Assembly (NCBI RefSeq): GCF_028280385.1
Contig: NZ_JANQLX010000003.1
Coordinates: forward strand, 526,825-590,824
Length of the DNA: 64,000 nt
Direction: 5' to 3'
DNA from: Allomuricauda sp.
GTDB taxonomy: Bacteria > Bacteroidota > Bacteroidia > Flavobacteriales > Flavobacteriaceae
Shown here: positions 41,012-50,224 of the stretch, one piece after another
How the letters are laid out: each line of letters opens with the position of its first letter
How positions within the stretch are numbered: position 1 is the first letter of the stretch
Made by a program: the position numbers and the translations under genes
Notes under the pieces: model-generated
What the model was told of the DNA's origin: nothing
The model's input: the letters and a program-made list of their open reading frames with translations, nothing else
Databases searched by the model: none

Positions 41012-42859
41012 ATGGGAGAACATATTACCAAAAGCAGGTTTGACCTTCTGGAACGAAAAGAATTTGTGCAGCATTTGCTGGATGACATCAGTGCCTTGGA
41101 ACTGATCTTGGAACAAGAGCTGATTGAGAGCGATGTGGTACGGATTGGCGCTGAACAGGAATTGTGTTTGGTGGATACGGACTACAGACCCGCCGGAACT
41201 TCCTTAAAACTGCTGGATGCCATAGACGATTCCCATTTTACCACCGAGTTGGCAAACTACAATATGGAAATCAATTTGGACCCCTTTCAACTCCAGGGGG
41301 ATTGTTTTACAAAGGTGGAAAAACAATTGACCACCTTATTGCAAAAAGCAAACAAACAGGCAGAAAAACTTGGAGTTAAGATAGTGTTGACGGGCATTTT
41401 GCCCACAATAAGCAAAAATGACCTTGGGATAGATTCCATGACGCCCATTCCCAGATATTATAAGTTGAACGAGGTACTTACCCAATGTAGGGGAGACCAT
41501 TTTGCCCTAAAATTAAGGGGTGTTGATGAACTTACCCTGCACCACGACTCCGTGTTGTTTGAGGCCTGCAATACCAGTTTTCAATTGCACTTGCAGATTC
41601 CGCAAGATGATTTTATTAGAAGTTATAATTGGGCACAGGCCATTGCCGGTCCGGTTTTGGGAGTGTGCAGCAATTCCCCTTTGTTATTGGGAAGGGAACT
41701 CTGGAAGGAAACCCGAATTGCCCTCTTCCAACAGAGCTTGGATACCCGAAAGTGGTCCCATGCCCTAAAAGAGCAAGTAGCAAGGGTTGGGTTTGGCAAC
41801 CAATGGCAAAAAGAATCCGTTGCAGAAATTTTTAAGGAGGACATCTCCACCCATCGTATACTATTGACCAAACCGATAACCCACAATGCCCTGGAACTTT
41901 TGGAAAACGGAGCCATTCCAAAATTGGAGGCCTTAAGCTTGTTCAATGGAACGGTCTATAGGTGGAACCGCCCATGTTATGGTGTTGGGGGAGGGAAACC
42001 CCATCTCCGGATTGAGAACAGGTATATTCCCTCTGGACCTTCGGTTTTGGATGAATTGGCCAATTTTGCATTTTGGGTTGGTTTAATGGTGGGCAGGCCC
42101 GCAGAATTTGACGATATGCCCAGTATCATGGACTTCAAGGAAGCCAAGCTGAATTTTATAAAATCGGCCAACACAGGAAGGCAAACCGTTCTCTCTTGGT
42201 TAGGGAAGACCGTGACCTTAAAAAAACTTATCCTGAACGAATTTTTGCCCATTGCCCATCAAGGACTTTTAGACTATGGAGTGGCTGTGGAAGACATAGA
42301 TCGTTTGTTGGGAATCATCGAAGAGCGGGTAAAAAAAGGTACTGGGGCCGAATGGCAGGTCAAAAACCTGAGAAATCTTCGCAATGAGATGAAATTGGAT
42401 ACGGTTTTGGTGAAATTGACGGAGGCCATGCACAAGAACCAACAGGACAAAATCCCGGTTCATGAATGGCCTATGATCAAAAAAAATCAGTCAAAAAATG
42501 AATCCTATCAATGGGTTGGGCAGATCATGAGCACCAGACTGATCAAACTATATGAAAATGACTACGCCAACATGGCTACATCCATTATGCAGTGGAACAA
42601 CATACATCACATTCCTGTGGAAAATGAAGAAGGAGAACTCGCCGGACTGCTCACTTGGAACCACATTTCAGAGCTGGAACAGGGCCATCATGAAGACGAT
42701 GCCCTGGTTTCCGATATTATGATCCGAAAAGTGGTCACGGTGCAACCCCGAACCAAGATCAGTACGGCCAAACAATTAATGACCGATTACCAAATTGGAT
42801 GTTTGCCCGTTTGCGTGGGCTCACATTTAGTGGGAATCATTAGCAAGGTGGATTTATAG
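41012..42859 (+). CDS. GCS2-type glutamate-cysteine ligase-like protein fused to CBS domains
   Basis: From ATG 41012 (MGEHITKSRFDLL) the protein has 615 residues; codons in the upstream open frame cover the promoter. The N-terminal ~400 residues match the carboxylate-amine ligase GCS2 family: RIGAEQELCLVD near residue 45, ANYNMEINLDP, and GGGKPHLRIENRYIPSG. The last ~130 residues contain two CBS motifs (IPVENEEGELAGLLTWNHI and VSDIMIRKVVTVQPRTKIS), which usually bind adenosyl nucleotides and could gate the enzyme by energy state. The deacylase gene follows 2 bp later. The amide product may not be glutathione. Confidence 0.85.
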   Translation: MGEHITKSRFDLLERKEFVQHLLDDISALELILEQELIESDVVRIGAEQELCLVDTDYRPAGTSLKLLDAIDDSHFTTELANYNMEINLDPFQLQGDCFTKVEKQLTTLLQKANKQAEKLGVKIVLTGILPTISKNDLGIDSMTPIPRYYKLNEVLTQCRGDHFALKLRGVDELTLHHDSVLFEACNTSFQLHLQIPQDDFIRSYNWAQAIAGPVLGVCSNSPLLLGRELWKETRIALFQQSLDTRKWSHALKEQVARVGFGNQWQKESVAEIFKEDISTHRILLTKPITHNALELLENGAIPKLEALSLFNGTVYRWNRPCYGVGGGKPHLRIENRYIPSGPSVLDELANFAFWVGLMVGRPAEFDDMPSIMDFKEAKLNFIKSANTGRQTVLSWLGKTVTLKKLILNEFLPIAHQGLLDYGVAVEDIDRLLGIIEERVKKGTGAEWQVKNLRNLRNEMKLDTVLVKLTEAMHKNQQDKIPVHEWPMIKKNQSKNESYQWVGQIMSTRLIKLYENDYANMATSIMQWNNIHHIPVENEEGELAGLLTWNHISELEQGHHEDDALVSDIMIRKVVTVQPRTKISTAKQLMTDYQIGCLPVCVGSHLVGIISKVDL

Positions 42860-42861
42860 GT

Positions 42862-44058
42862 ATGGCAAAAGTTTATAGCACTGCTCTAGGAGAATCCCTA
42901 GAGGTGGAACGCATAATTGGACATCTAAAAGGCAAATTGCCAGGGCCCACCGTGGTTTTCTTTGCAGGGATTCATGGTAATGAACCCGCTGGGGTATTTG
43001 CCCTAAAACAAGTGATTAGGGAACTCAAATTGCAACAGACTCCCATAAATGGGGAGTTTTATGCGATTGCGGGCAATCTCCCTGCCTTGGAAAAGAATGT
43101 CAGGTTTGTGGAAAAGGACCTCAATCGTATTTGGTCTCATGAGCTTTTTGAAAAGTCAGGGCCCAATACAGAAAACCTGTCTGTAGATGAAAGGGAAATG
43201 TACCAGTTGTACCAACTGCTTTCCGAAATATTGGAACAAAACCAAGGTCCATTTTATTTTATCGACCTGCATACCACTTCGAGTGATACCTCGCCCTTTA
43301 TGGTCTTAAATGACAGCTTGCTGAACCGAAAGTTTGCTTCCCATTACCCCTTGCCCATCATATTGGGCATAGAGGAATATTTGATTGGGGCGCTGCTCAG
43401 CTATATCAATGAATTGGGCTATGTGTCACTTGGCTATGAAGGAGGGCAACATGATGACATTGTCGCCATCAAAAATTGCATCGACTTTGTAAAGTTCACC
43501 CTGGGAATTACAGAACTTGTTTCCTATGATGCTACGGCATTGGCCCATATAAAACAGGAAATTCTGGAATCAGGGGAGGTGAGCAGCAAGTTTTATGAGA
43601 TATATTATCAATATGAAATAGAACAAGGTAGCGACTTTGAGATGCAACCCGGATTTGCCAACTTTCAAAAAATACCTCGGGGCACCGAGCTTGCCCTCGA
43701 CAATGGGAACAAGCTGGTCACATCCAAAAAAAGACAGATTTTTATGCCACTCTATCAAGAATTGGGGAGCGAAGGATTTTACTATATCCAGTCGATTCCC
43801 AAAATTCTTTTATGGATTTCAAAAGGTTTGCGGACTTTTAAAGTAGATCATTTGTTGGTATGGCTTCCTGGGATTAAATGGCAATCCCTAAAAAAGGATT
43901 CCTTGTTGGTAGACCAACGGATTGCCCGATTTATGGCCAAGTCCTTTTTTCATTTATTGGGCTATAGGGCACGGCAATTTGATCGTTCGCATTTGATCGT
44001 GAAAAGTAGGGAGATGGCGTCCAAAAACTCAGCGTACAGAAGAGCCCGTTGGTTTTGA
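42862..44058 (+). CDS. Succinylglutamate desuccinylase/aspartoacylase family protein
   Basis: A 398-residue zinc deacylase. The zinc pair is in AGIHGNEPAG (HxxE), and a third ligand in DLHTTSSD. Its catalytic part is complete; the last ~100 residues are an extra region without a known motif, with a basic tail. It follows the GCS2-CBS gene by 2 bp, so one makes an amide and the other probably cleaves an amide-linked acyl group. The substrate is unknown, but the two should work on the same compound. Co-transcribed from the FNR-type promoter. Confidence 0.85.
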   Translation: MAKVYSTALGESLEVERIIGHLKGKLPGPTVVFFAGIHGNEPAGVFALKQVIRELKLQQTPINGEFYAIAGNLPALEKNVRFVEKDLNRIWSHELFEKSGPNTENLSVDEREMYQLYQLLSEILEQNQGPFYFIDLHTTSSDTSPFMVLNDSLLNRKFASHYPLPIILGIEEYLIGALLSYINELGYVSLGYEGGQHDDIVAIKNCIDFVKFTLGITELVSYDATALAHIKQEILESGEVSSKFYEIYYQYEIEQGSDFEMQPGFANFQKIPRGTELALDNGNKLVTSKKRQIFMPLYQELGSEGFYYIQSIPKILLWISKGLRTFKVDHLLVWLPGIKWQSLKKDSLLVDQRIARFMAKSFFHLLGYRARQFDRSHLIVKSREMASKNSAYRRARWF

Positions 44059-44064
44059 GCAAAC

Positions 44065-44095
44065 AAAACCCCTGCTTTTTAGGCAGGGGCTTTAA
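44065..44095. terminator. Terminator hairpin between convergent genes
   Basis: Stem CCCCTGC (44069-44075) pairs with GCAGGGG (44083-44089). On the minus strand it is followed by TTTTGTTT, on the plus strand by a short CTTTAAT. Confidence 0.75.
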
Positions 44096-44114
44096 TAAAA
44101 TCTGGTCGGTTCAA

Positions 44115-44840
44115 TTATTTCATCACAAAATTAATCGGTATGGCATAGGTTACGCGTACTGGTCTTCCCCGCTGAATGCCGGGCTTCACATCAGGAAGCA
44201 AGCCAATGATACGGGCAGCTTCGTTTTCCAACAATCGGTCCGGACCTCTATGTCTGATGTCGGTAACACGACCCTTGGAGTCGATGACAAATTGGACAAA
44301 TACCTTACCACTAACTCCCATTTCAAGCGCAGCTTTAGGGTAGTTGAACGTATTTCTCACGTGCTCCTGTACTTTTTTATTAAAGCACTCCTTGCGCTCG
44401 GCTTCAGAGTTTAAATCCTCACATCCTGGAAAGACGGGAACGTTTTCAATAACGGCAAAGGGCACGATTTCCTCTTCTTCCATTTCACCCACTTCCACAT
44501 CTTCTATGTCCACCACAATATCTTCAATATAGGCATCCTGATTACTTTCGGTACTTTCTATAAGGGTCTCTTCAATATCCTCCACATCTTCCACTACTTC
44601 AATCACATCGGGAGCTGATGGCGGAGGTGGGGGTGGAGTGGTTCGCACCATTTCGGTAATGGGTACATCTTCCTTAAGGTCGTCCATAACATGGATTACC
44701 TCAGAAATGTCGGTTTCCTTGTCGTAGGTCTTGACTTCAAACGATTGCCAAGTAACAAATAAAACGGAAGTCAAACCTATCATAAAATAAAGGCTGCTGT
44801 TGCGGCCAATATCGGCGTTTGGGTTCTTTTTTGGTTTCAT
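44115..44840 (-). CDS. Energy transducer TonB-like protein
   Basis: A 241-residue protein: short cytoplasmic start with KPKKNPN, one membrane segment (about 15-32), a proline-rich then strongly acidic spacer (TTPPPPPPSAPDVIEVVEDVEDIEE region) and a C-terminal TonB domain (about 155-241: GKVFVQFVIDSKGRVTDIRH, then GIQRGRPVRVTYAIPINF). It links the proton motive force to outer-membrane receptors. It stands alone and its promoter has the FNR-type palindrome, unusual for a TonB gene. No receptor gene adjoins. Confidence 0.92.
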   Translation of the reverse strand: MKPKKNPNADIGRNSSLYFMIGLTSVLFVTWQSFEVKTYDKETDISEVIHVMDDLKEDVPITEMVRTTPPPPPPSAPDVIEVVEDVEDIEETLIESTESNQDAYIEDIVVDIEDVEVGEMEEEEIVPFAVIENVPVFPGCEDLNSEAERKECFNKKVQEHVRNTFNYPKAALEMGVSGKVFVQFVIDSKGRVTDIRHRGPDRLLENEAARIIGLLPDVKPGIQRGRPVRVTYAIPINFVMK

Positions 44841-44862
44841 GACTAATCTTATTTAACTGAAT

Positions 44863-44905
44863 TAAAAGTAGATAGGTATATTGTCAAATAACATGATTTA
44901 AGTCA
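44863..44905 (-). promoter_or_regulatory. FNR-type site and -7 box for the tonB-like gene
   Basis: TGATTTAAGTCA (44894-44905), extended as ACATGA-N6-TCATGT, 23 bp, then TACTTTTA (44870-44863, minus strand). Confidence 0.8.
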
Positions 44906-44946
44906 TGTTTTATGGATTATCCATAATTTTAACTATAAAAAATTAT

Positions 44947-45645
44947 CTAATCCTCAAAATATGCAATTTCGCTCTTGGTTAAATCCAAGCTAAAATTCAG
45001 TCCCATACGTATGGCATCCAGATGGGAATCCCTAAAGTGGTTTTTGAGGTAACCAATGTCTATTTTAAGGTTGGGCGATAACTCCCTGCCAATTCCTAGA
45101 TAAAAGCGGTTTTGATTGAACCAATGTCCGTCCAGGGAAACAAACAATTCATTAAAGGATTTGACAAAGGTTTTTCCATGTAGTGATCGGGTAAATTGCA
45201 ATCGATACCTAAGCCTATTGTTAAAACGGGTGCCATCATTGTTGGTGATCCAACGGTTTTCCAATCGCCCTCTATGTGAAACCTTGTTTTTTCCGAAGTT
45301 GGTATTCAAGCAGTACTCGGAATAGAGCCAAAATTGGGTGGTCAAGGCCGTATGTTCGTCCGCGGTGTACGATTTTGAATTTACATAAGCTATTCCCCCT
45401 GTGAGGATGGAGGAGGTATTAAAATGATAGGAGATCCCGGTTCTTACAAATGAGAAATCATAGGTTTCGAACAAATCGTGGTGTCTCATGATTCCTGCTA
45501 TGGGAATGCTCCAATCCTGATGGATTTTTCCAGTTCCGGAAAACTCCAACCAAGACCCGGAAACACTTTCTTCGTTCAGCTGGGAGTATAGTGGGGTATT
45601 AAAAATAAGGAGAAGGAACAGGGCGGGAAATCTGAGTTGGCCCAT
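44947..45645 (-). CDS. DUF2490 outer-membrane beta-barrel-like protein
   Basis: A 232-residue protein with a signal peptide (MGQLRFPALFLLLIFNTPLYSQ). The mature part is alternating strand segments (GISYHFNTSSILTGGIAYVN, RLENRWITNNDGTRFNNRLRYRLQF) ending with an acidic C-terminus. DUF2490 proteins are presumed outer-membrane barrels, common in Bacteroidota. Upstream is a TGA-N6-TCA site with the same geometry as others, but its -7 box is imperfect. Function unknown. Confidence 0.85.
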   Translation of the reverse strand: MGQLRFPALFLLLIFNTPLYSQLNEESVSGSWLEFSGTGKIHQDWSIPIAGIMRHHDLFETYDFSFVRTGISYHFNTSSILTGGIAYVNSKSYTADEHTALTTQFWLYSEYCLNTNFGKNKVSHRGRLENRWITNNDGTRFNNRLRYRLQFTRSLHGKTFVKSFNELFVSLDGHWFNQNRFYLGIGRELSPNLKIDIGYLKNHFRDSHLDAIRMGLNFSLDLTKSEIAYFED

Positions 45646-45670
45646 GGGCTGGTCTTTGATTATTGGAGTG

Positions 45671-45713
45671 CAAAGGTTTGCATTTACGGACCTTCAAAAA
45701 ATGATACTTATCA
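45671..45713 (-). promoter_or_regulatory. FNR-type site and partial -7 box for the DUF2490 gene
   Basis: TGATACTTATCA (45702-45713), 23 bp, then AACCTTTG (45678-45671, minus strand). The TTTG half of the box is kept, the first T is replaced. The weakest member of the set. Confidence 0.6.
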
Positions 45714-45842
45714 GGTATTCCTGAAATTTAAACACCACTTAAAGTTTAGTGCTCATTTAATGGATTTCCTTGTGTTTTAGGTCAGCAAATTTCCTTAGGT
45801 CTGATGGGAAGACAGCAACAGTCTTCAATAAAAATCCAAACC

Positions 45843-45885
45843 TGACTTCTGTCATATTTTAGGTGGGAACGTGGCTCTAATTTTG
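45843..45885 (+). promoter_or_regulatory. FNR-type site and -7 box for the USP-SLC13-pckA-pfk operon
   Basis: TGACTTCTGTCA (45843-45854), 23 bp, then TAATTTTG (45878-45885), a perfect TAnnTTTG. Confidence 0.85.
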
Positions 45886-45919
45886 AATCGAAGATTTTAA
45901 TCAATTAAAACTTTTAGGT

Positions 45920-46708
45920 ATGAGTATCAAGAAAATTTTAATCCCATTCGACTTCTCCGAGGCCTCCATCAATGCCCTCGAGTATGCCGTTAACTTTGCG
46001 GGCCCATCAAGGGATATTAAACTACAGGCCCTTTATGTGTCGGCAATGCCCGTTACTGAGGCACAGACCGAGACCTTAAAAGGAGATTTTGCCAAAGTGG
46101 TGGGTTCATTCAAAGGAAAATCCAAGAACAAACCAACTTTTGGTACCATTACGGGCCATGTCATAGAGACCATTTTGGAGCAGCAGGACAAGTTGGATTC
46201 CGATTTGATCCTGATGGGAACCATGGGCGATAAGATTACCGATGAGGCCATCACCAATACTTCTAGACTGGTGCTGGAGGCCAATTGCCCGGTAATTTCA
46301 ATTCCTTATGGAAGCCCAATTAAGGAACCGAAGGATATTGCACTGGTAATGGGAGGTGAAGAAATTGATGACAAAGAAGTGTTGAGGACACTATTGGATG
46401 TCGCAAGAACATTTGATTCCAGGGTGCATGCGCTTACCATTTATAAAGAATCCGTATATGCCGAGGAAAATATAGTGGAGAGCACCGAGAATTTATTGGA
46501 GTACTACCTGGAACATTTTTACGAGGAGCATGCTTTTAGTAAAAATCAGGATGTGGAAGAGGGTATTTTGGACTATATCAACAAGAAAAACATTGACCTA
46601 TTGGCCATTCTGCCCCGTAACCACACCAAAATGAGCACTCCCTCAGAGGGTAGGTTGACCAAATTGTTGACCCTCCATTCCGAGATTCCCGTGTTGACAT
46701 TGGATTGA
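45920..46708 (+). CDS. Universal stress protein, two UspA domains
   Basis: A 262-residue tandem UspA protein. Domain 1 starts KKILIPFDFSEASINAL; a loop GTMGDKITDEAITNTSRLV is a weak form of the ATP loop. Domain 2 (about 138-262) ends AILPRNHTKMSTPSEGRLTKLL, also changed. First gene of an operon with an anion transporter, PEP carboxykinase and phosphofructokinase. The promoter has a perfect FNR-type site. Confidence 0.88.
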   Translation: MSIKKILIPFDFSEASINALEYAVNFAGPSRDIKLQALYVSAMPVTEAQTETLKGDFAKVVGSFKGKSKNKPTFGTITGHVIETILEQQDKLDSDLILMGTMGDKITDEAITNTSRLVLEANCPVISIPYGSPIKEPKDIALVMGGEEIDDKEVLRTLLDVARTFDSRVHALTIYKESVYAEENIVESTENLLEYYLEHFYEEHAFSKNQDVEEGILDYINKKNIDLLAILPRNHTKMSTPSEGRLTKLLTLHSEIPVLTLD

Positions 46709-46730
46709 TGACCACGCCAACATATAAGCT

Positions 46731-48566
46731 ATGACAGCACTTTTAGTAATACTGGGTATTACGATTATTTTGTTTGTGTGGGGGAAATTTCCGCCAGATG
46801 TAGTGGCCCTGATGTCCATGTTGTCACTGTACCTAACAGGAATTCTGGATATTAAGGAAACCTTGATAGGGTTTAGCAACTCAACAGTAATTATGATTGC
46901 GGCCCTGTTCATCATTGGAGAGGGACTTTCTAGAACAGGTTGGACCGCAGTGGCCGGACAACGATTTGTGAAATGGGCCAAGAACAGTGTCCCAAAGCTG
47001 TTGGTCATAGTAACCTTGGGTTCCAGTTTGCTATCCGGATTTGTGAGCAATACTGGAACGGTGGCTGCCCTGCTGCCGGTAACGGTAACAGCAGCCTGGA
47101 ATGCAGGAACATTGCCCTCAAAACTATTGATGCCGGTCGCCTTTGGGTCCAATACAGGGGGATTGCTCACTTTAACAGGTACGCCCCCCAATATTATTGC
47201 CAGCAATGCACTTGTGGAAAATGGATTTGAAGGATTTTCATTTTTTGAGTTTGGATTGATTGGACTGCCATTGCTGCTGATCTCCATTCTCTATTTCAGA
47301 TATGTGGGCTACAGGTTATTGCCCAATTATAGAACAAAAAACAAACCCATGGCCTTGGATGAGGAGATGCACAAATGGATTGAAAATTACAGTATCGGAG
47401 ACAATCTGTACCGGTTGCGCATACGATCCATGTCGCCGCTCATCAATACCCGGGTGGAAGATTGGGATTTTGAGGATACGCACAAAGTTTCGCTCATGCG
47501 ATTAAAGCGCAGACATCCCAATCCGCTGCAGGGAATTCATCAATTTGTGGAACTACCAGACCCCCAAACAGAAATGAAGTACCATGACATTATCACGGTA
47601 AAGGGAGAAGCCGAGGATGTGGATAAACTGGTTTTAAAATTTAGTTTGGGGGTTGTTCCATGGAAACCTGAAAAAGATCTCCTAAAAAAGGAGCTTATCA
47701 ACCAGGAGGTGGGCATGGCAGAGATGATCATCACCCCCAAGTCGGTATTTGTGGGCAAGACCATTCCGTTAGGGCATTATCTCAATCAGGCCGGAGTACA
47801 GTTGTTGGCTGCTTCAAGGAACAACAGACCATTAAGTGGGAAGATTAAAATTGAAGCTGGCGACGCCTTTGTGATTCGCGGTCAGTGGGAAAATATAGAG
47901 GCCTTGACCTCCATGTACGAGAATCTGGTCATATCCGGTAGCCCTGAGGCCCTGTCCAAAAATGTGGATGAAATTACACCTAGAAGCTACATTGCCCTTG
48001 GAACATTGGTCCTGATGATTGTGCTCTTGGTATTTAAAGTGCTGCCAGGTGCCATTGCCGCCTTGACCTGTGCTGGGATAATGATGTTGACCGGTTGTGT
48101 TCCCATTAGCAAGGCGTATAAGGGCATTAGTTGGACGAGCGTGGTCATGATAGCCGCTATGATTCCCATGGGATTGGCATTGCAAAAAACCGGAGTGGCC
48201 CAAATAGCTGCCAATAGTTTGGTGGAGAGTTTGGGAAATATTCACCCAGTGGCCCTCTTGGCCGGGGTGTTTTTGCTGACCACAACATTTAGCCAGACCA
48301 TCAACAACTCGGCAACGGCCGTTTTGATGGCCCCAATAGCCATTATGGCCTCAACTACATTGGGAGTATCGCCCAAACCTTTTATGATCGCTGTGGCGGT
48401 TAGCGCTTCAACAGCATTTTTAACCCCGGTGGGGACCACCACCAACGCCATGGTCCTGTCATCTGGAGGATACAAGTTTACAGATTACGTAAAAGTAGGA
48501 GGGCCGCTGCTGCTCCTATTCTTTATAGCAACATTAATACTGGTTCCATTGATATGGAGCTTCTAA
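46731..48566 (+). CDS. SLC13/DASS-like anion:Na+ symporter with TrkA-C (RCK_C) domains
   Basis: A 611-residue protein with about eleven membrane helices. The N-terminal half has the DASS-type SNTGTVAALLPV and GTPPNIIASNALVENG helix-loop, and the second half repeats this (NNSATAVLMAPIA, TPVGTTTNAMV). Between them (about 205-405) lie two TrkA-C-type regulatory domains (EVGMAEMIITPKSVFVGKTI). Substrate class: sulfate or C4/C6 carboxylates. Placed between a USP gene and pckA, it may import a gluconeogenic acid, but sulfate cannot be excluded. Confidence 0.87.
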   Translation: MTALLVILGITIILFVWGKFPPDVVALMSMLSLYLTGILDIKETLIGFSNSTVIMIAALFIIGEGLSRTGWTAVAGQRFVKWAKNSVPKLLVIVTLGSSLLSGFVSNTGTVAALLPVTVTAAWNAGTLPSKLLMPVAFGSNTGGLLTLTGTPPNIIASNALVENGFEGFSFFEFGLIGLPLLLISILYFRYVGYRLLPNYRTKNKPMALDEEMHKWIENYSIGDNLYRLRIRSMSPLINTRVEDWDFEDTHKVSLMRLKRRHPNPLQGIHQFVELPDPQTEMKYHDIITVKGEAEDVDKLVLKFSLGVVPWKPEKDLLKKELINQEVGMAEMIITPKSVFVGKTIPLGHYLNQAGVQLLAASRNNRPLSGKIKIEAGDAFVIRGQWENIEALTSMYENLVISGSPEALSKNVDEITPRSYIALGTLVLMIVLLVFKVLPGAIAALTCAGIMMLTGCVPISKAYKGISWTSVVMIAAMIPMGLALQKTGVAQIAANSLVESLGNIHPVALLAGVFLLTTTFSQTINNSATAVLMAPIAIMASTTLGVSPKPFMIAVAVSASTAFLTPVGTTTNAMVLSSGGYKFTDYVKVGGPLLLLFFIATLILVPLIWSF

Positions 48567-48584
48567 CCTTTTTAAACAAAAATT

Positions 48585-50213
48585 ATGAACGGAGTAATGG
48601 AAAAAACAAAAGACCTGAGCAAATATGGCATCAAGGATGTAAATGCACATTGGAATTTAAGTCCTGAGGAACTTCAACGTATCACTCTTGAAAAGGGGAT
48701 GGGGGTTGAATCCGAAAATGGGACCTTGGCGATCAACACGGGAAAATTTACCGGACGTTCCCCAAAAGACCGTTTTTTGGTAAAAGATGAGTATACAAAG
48801 GACAAAATTTGGTGGGGACGAATCAACAAACCGATTTCGCCTGAAAATTTTGACAAACTGTACGATGAGGTGGTGAGCTACCTTTCTGGTAAAGAAGTTT
48901 ATGTACGCGATGCGGCTGTATGTGCCGACCCAAAATACCGTACCAACGTACGGACCGTAACGGAGTTTCCTTGGTCCAACTACTTTATCAAGAATATGTT
49001 TTTGAGACTTCCTGCTGAGGAATTGGAAAATTTTGACGAGGACTGGTTGGTGCTCTGCGCCCCTGGTTATGAGTGCCCAAATCCAAAAGAATTTGGAATC
49101 ATAGCAGGAAACTTCTCCATTTTGAACTATACCCGGAAAGTAGCCTTGGTAGGGGGGTCTGAATACCCAGGAGAAATGAAGAAGGGTATATTTACCGCCT
49201 TGAACTTCTTATTGCCCGTGGAGGAGAACGTATTGCCGATGCACTGTTCCGCCAACGTTGGTGAGAAAGGGGATACCGCAATTTATTTTGGATTGTCCGG
49301 AACTGGTAAAACGACCTTGTCCGCCGACCCGGATAGAAAATTGATCGGGGATGATGAGCACGGTTGGACGGCCGATAACACCATCTTTAACTTTGAAGGA
49401 GGTTGCTACGCAAAAGTGATTGACCTTACCGAAGAAAAGGAACCGGACATTTATAGGGCGATCAGACCGGGTGCACTATTGGAGAATGTGGTTTTCAAAG
49501 AAGGAACAAAAGAGGTTGATTTCTTTGATAGTAGCATTACCCAAAACACAAGGGTAAGTTATCCCATTGACCATATCGATAACATTCAAGAGCCATCCTA
49601 TGCGTCAAATCCCAAGAACATTTTCTTCTTGACTTGTGATGCTTTTGGGGTACTGCCTCCGGTATCCAAATTGACCCCGGGGCAGGCAGCTTATCACTTC
49701 ATCTCCGGATATACCGCCAAGGTAGCTGGTACCGAAGCTGGTATCAATGAACCTGTTCCTTCGTTCTCCGCATGTTTTGGTGAGCCGTTTATGCCTTTGC
49801 ACCCAGCAGTTTATGCCGAAATGTTGAGCAAGAAGATGAAAGAGGCCGGCGTAAATGTTTGGTTGATCAATACCGGATGGAGCGGTGGACCTTATGGTGT
49901 TGGATCTAGAATCAAATTGAAATACACCAGGGCCATGATCTCTGCCATTTTGGAAGGAAAATTGGATGAGGTCGAGTTTGATCCCCATCCAGTATTTGGC
50001 TTGCACATGCCCAAATACTGCCCAGGGGTGCCAACAGAAATTTTGGATCCCATGAACACTTGGTTGCAAAAAGGCGCCTATGTGAGCAAATCCATCCAAT
50101 TGGCGCATTCGTTTCACATTAACTTTGATAAATTTGCTAGTGAAGCATCAGAGGAAATCTTAAACGGAGGACCACTGATCGATTCACACCATAGCTTGGA
50201 TGATCATTTTTAA
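48585..50213 (+). CDS. pckA: Phosphoenolpyruvate carboxykinase (ATP)
   Basis: A 542-residue protein. All active-site motifs of ATP-PEPCK are present: FTGRSPKDRF, the P-loop GLSGTGKTTLSADP, the metal-binding DDEHGW, and GSRIKLKYTRAMI. It interconverts oxaloacetate + ATP with PEP + CO2 + ADP. The gene starts 18 bp after the transporter gene and ends 11 bp before pfk; in this operon a gluconeogenic and a glycolytic enzyme are expressed together. Under low oxygen it could run in the oxaloacetate-forming direction. Complete and typical. Confidence 0.97.
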   Translation: MNGVMEKTKDLSKYGIKDVNAHWNLSPEELQRITLEKGMGVESENGTLAINTGKFTGRSPKDRFLVKDEYTKDKIWWGRINKPISPENFDKLYDEVVSYLSGKEVYVRDAAVCADPKYRTNVRTVTEFPWSNYFIKNMFLRLPAEELENFDEDWLVLCAPGYECPNPKEFGIIAGNFSILNYTRKVALVGGSEYPGEMKKGIFTALNFLLPVEENVLPMHCSANVGEKGDTAIYFGLSGTGKTTLSADPDRKLIGDDEHGWTADNTIFNFEGGCYAKVIDLTEEKEPDIYRAIRPGALLENVVFKEGTKEVDFFDSSITQNTRVSYPIDHIDNIQEPSYASNPKNIFFLTCDAFGVLPPVSKLTPGQAAYHFISGYTAKVAGTEAGINEPVPSFSACFGEPFMPLHPAVYAEMLSKKMKEAGVNVWLINTGWSGGPYGVGSRIKLKYTRAMISAILEGKLDEVEFDPHPVFGLHMPKYCPGVPTEILDPMNTWLQKGAYVSKSIQLAHSFHINFDKFASEASEEILNGGPLIDSHHSLDDHF

Positions 50214-50224
50214 TCAGCAATAAA

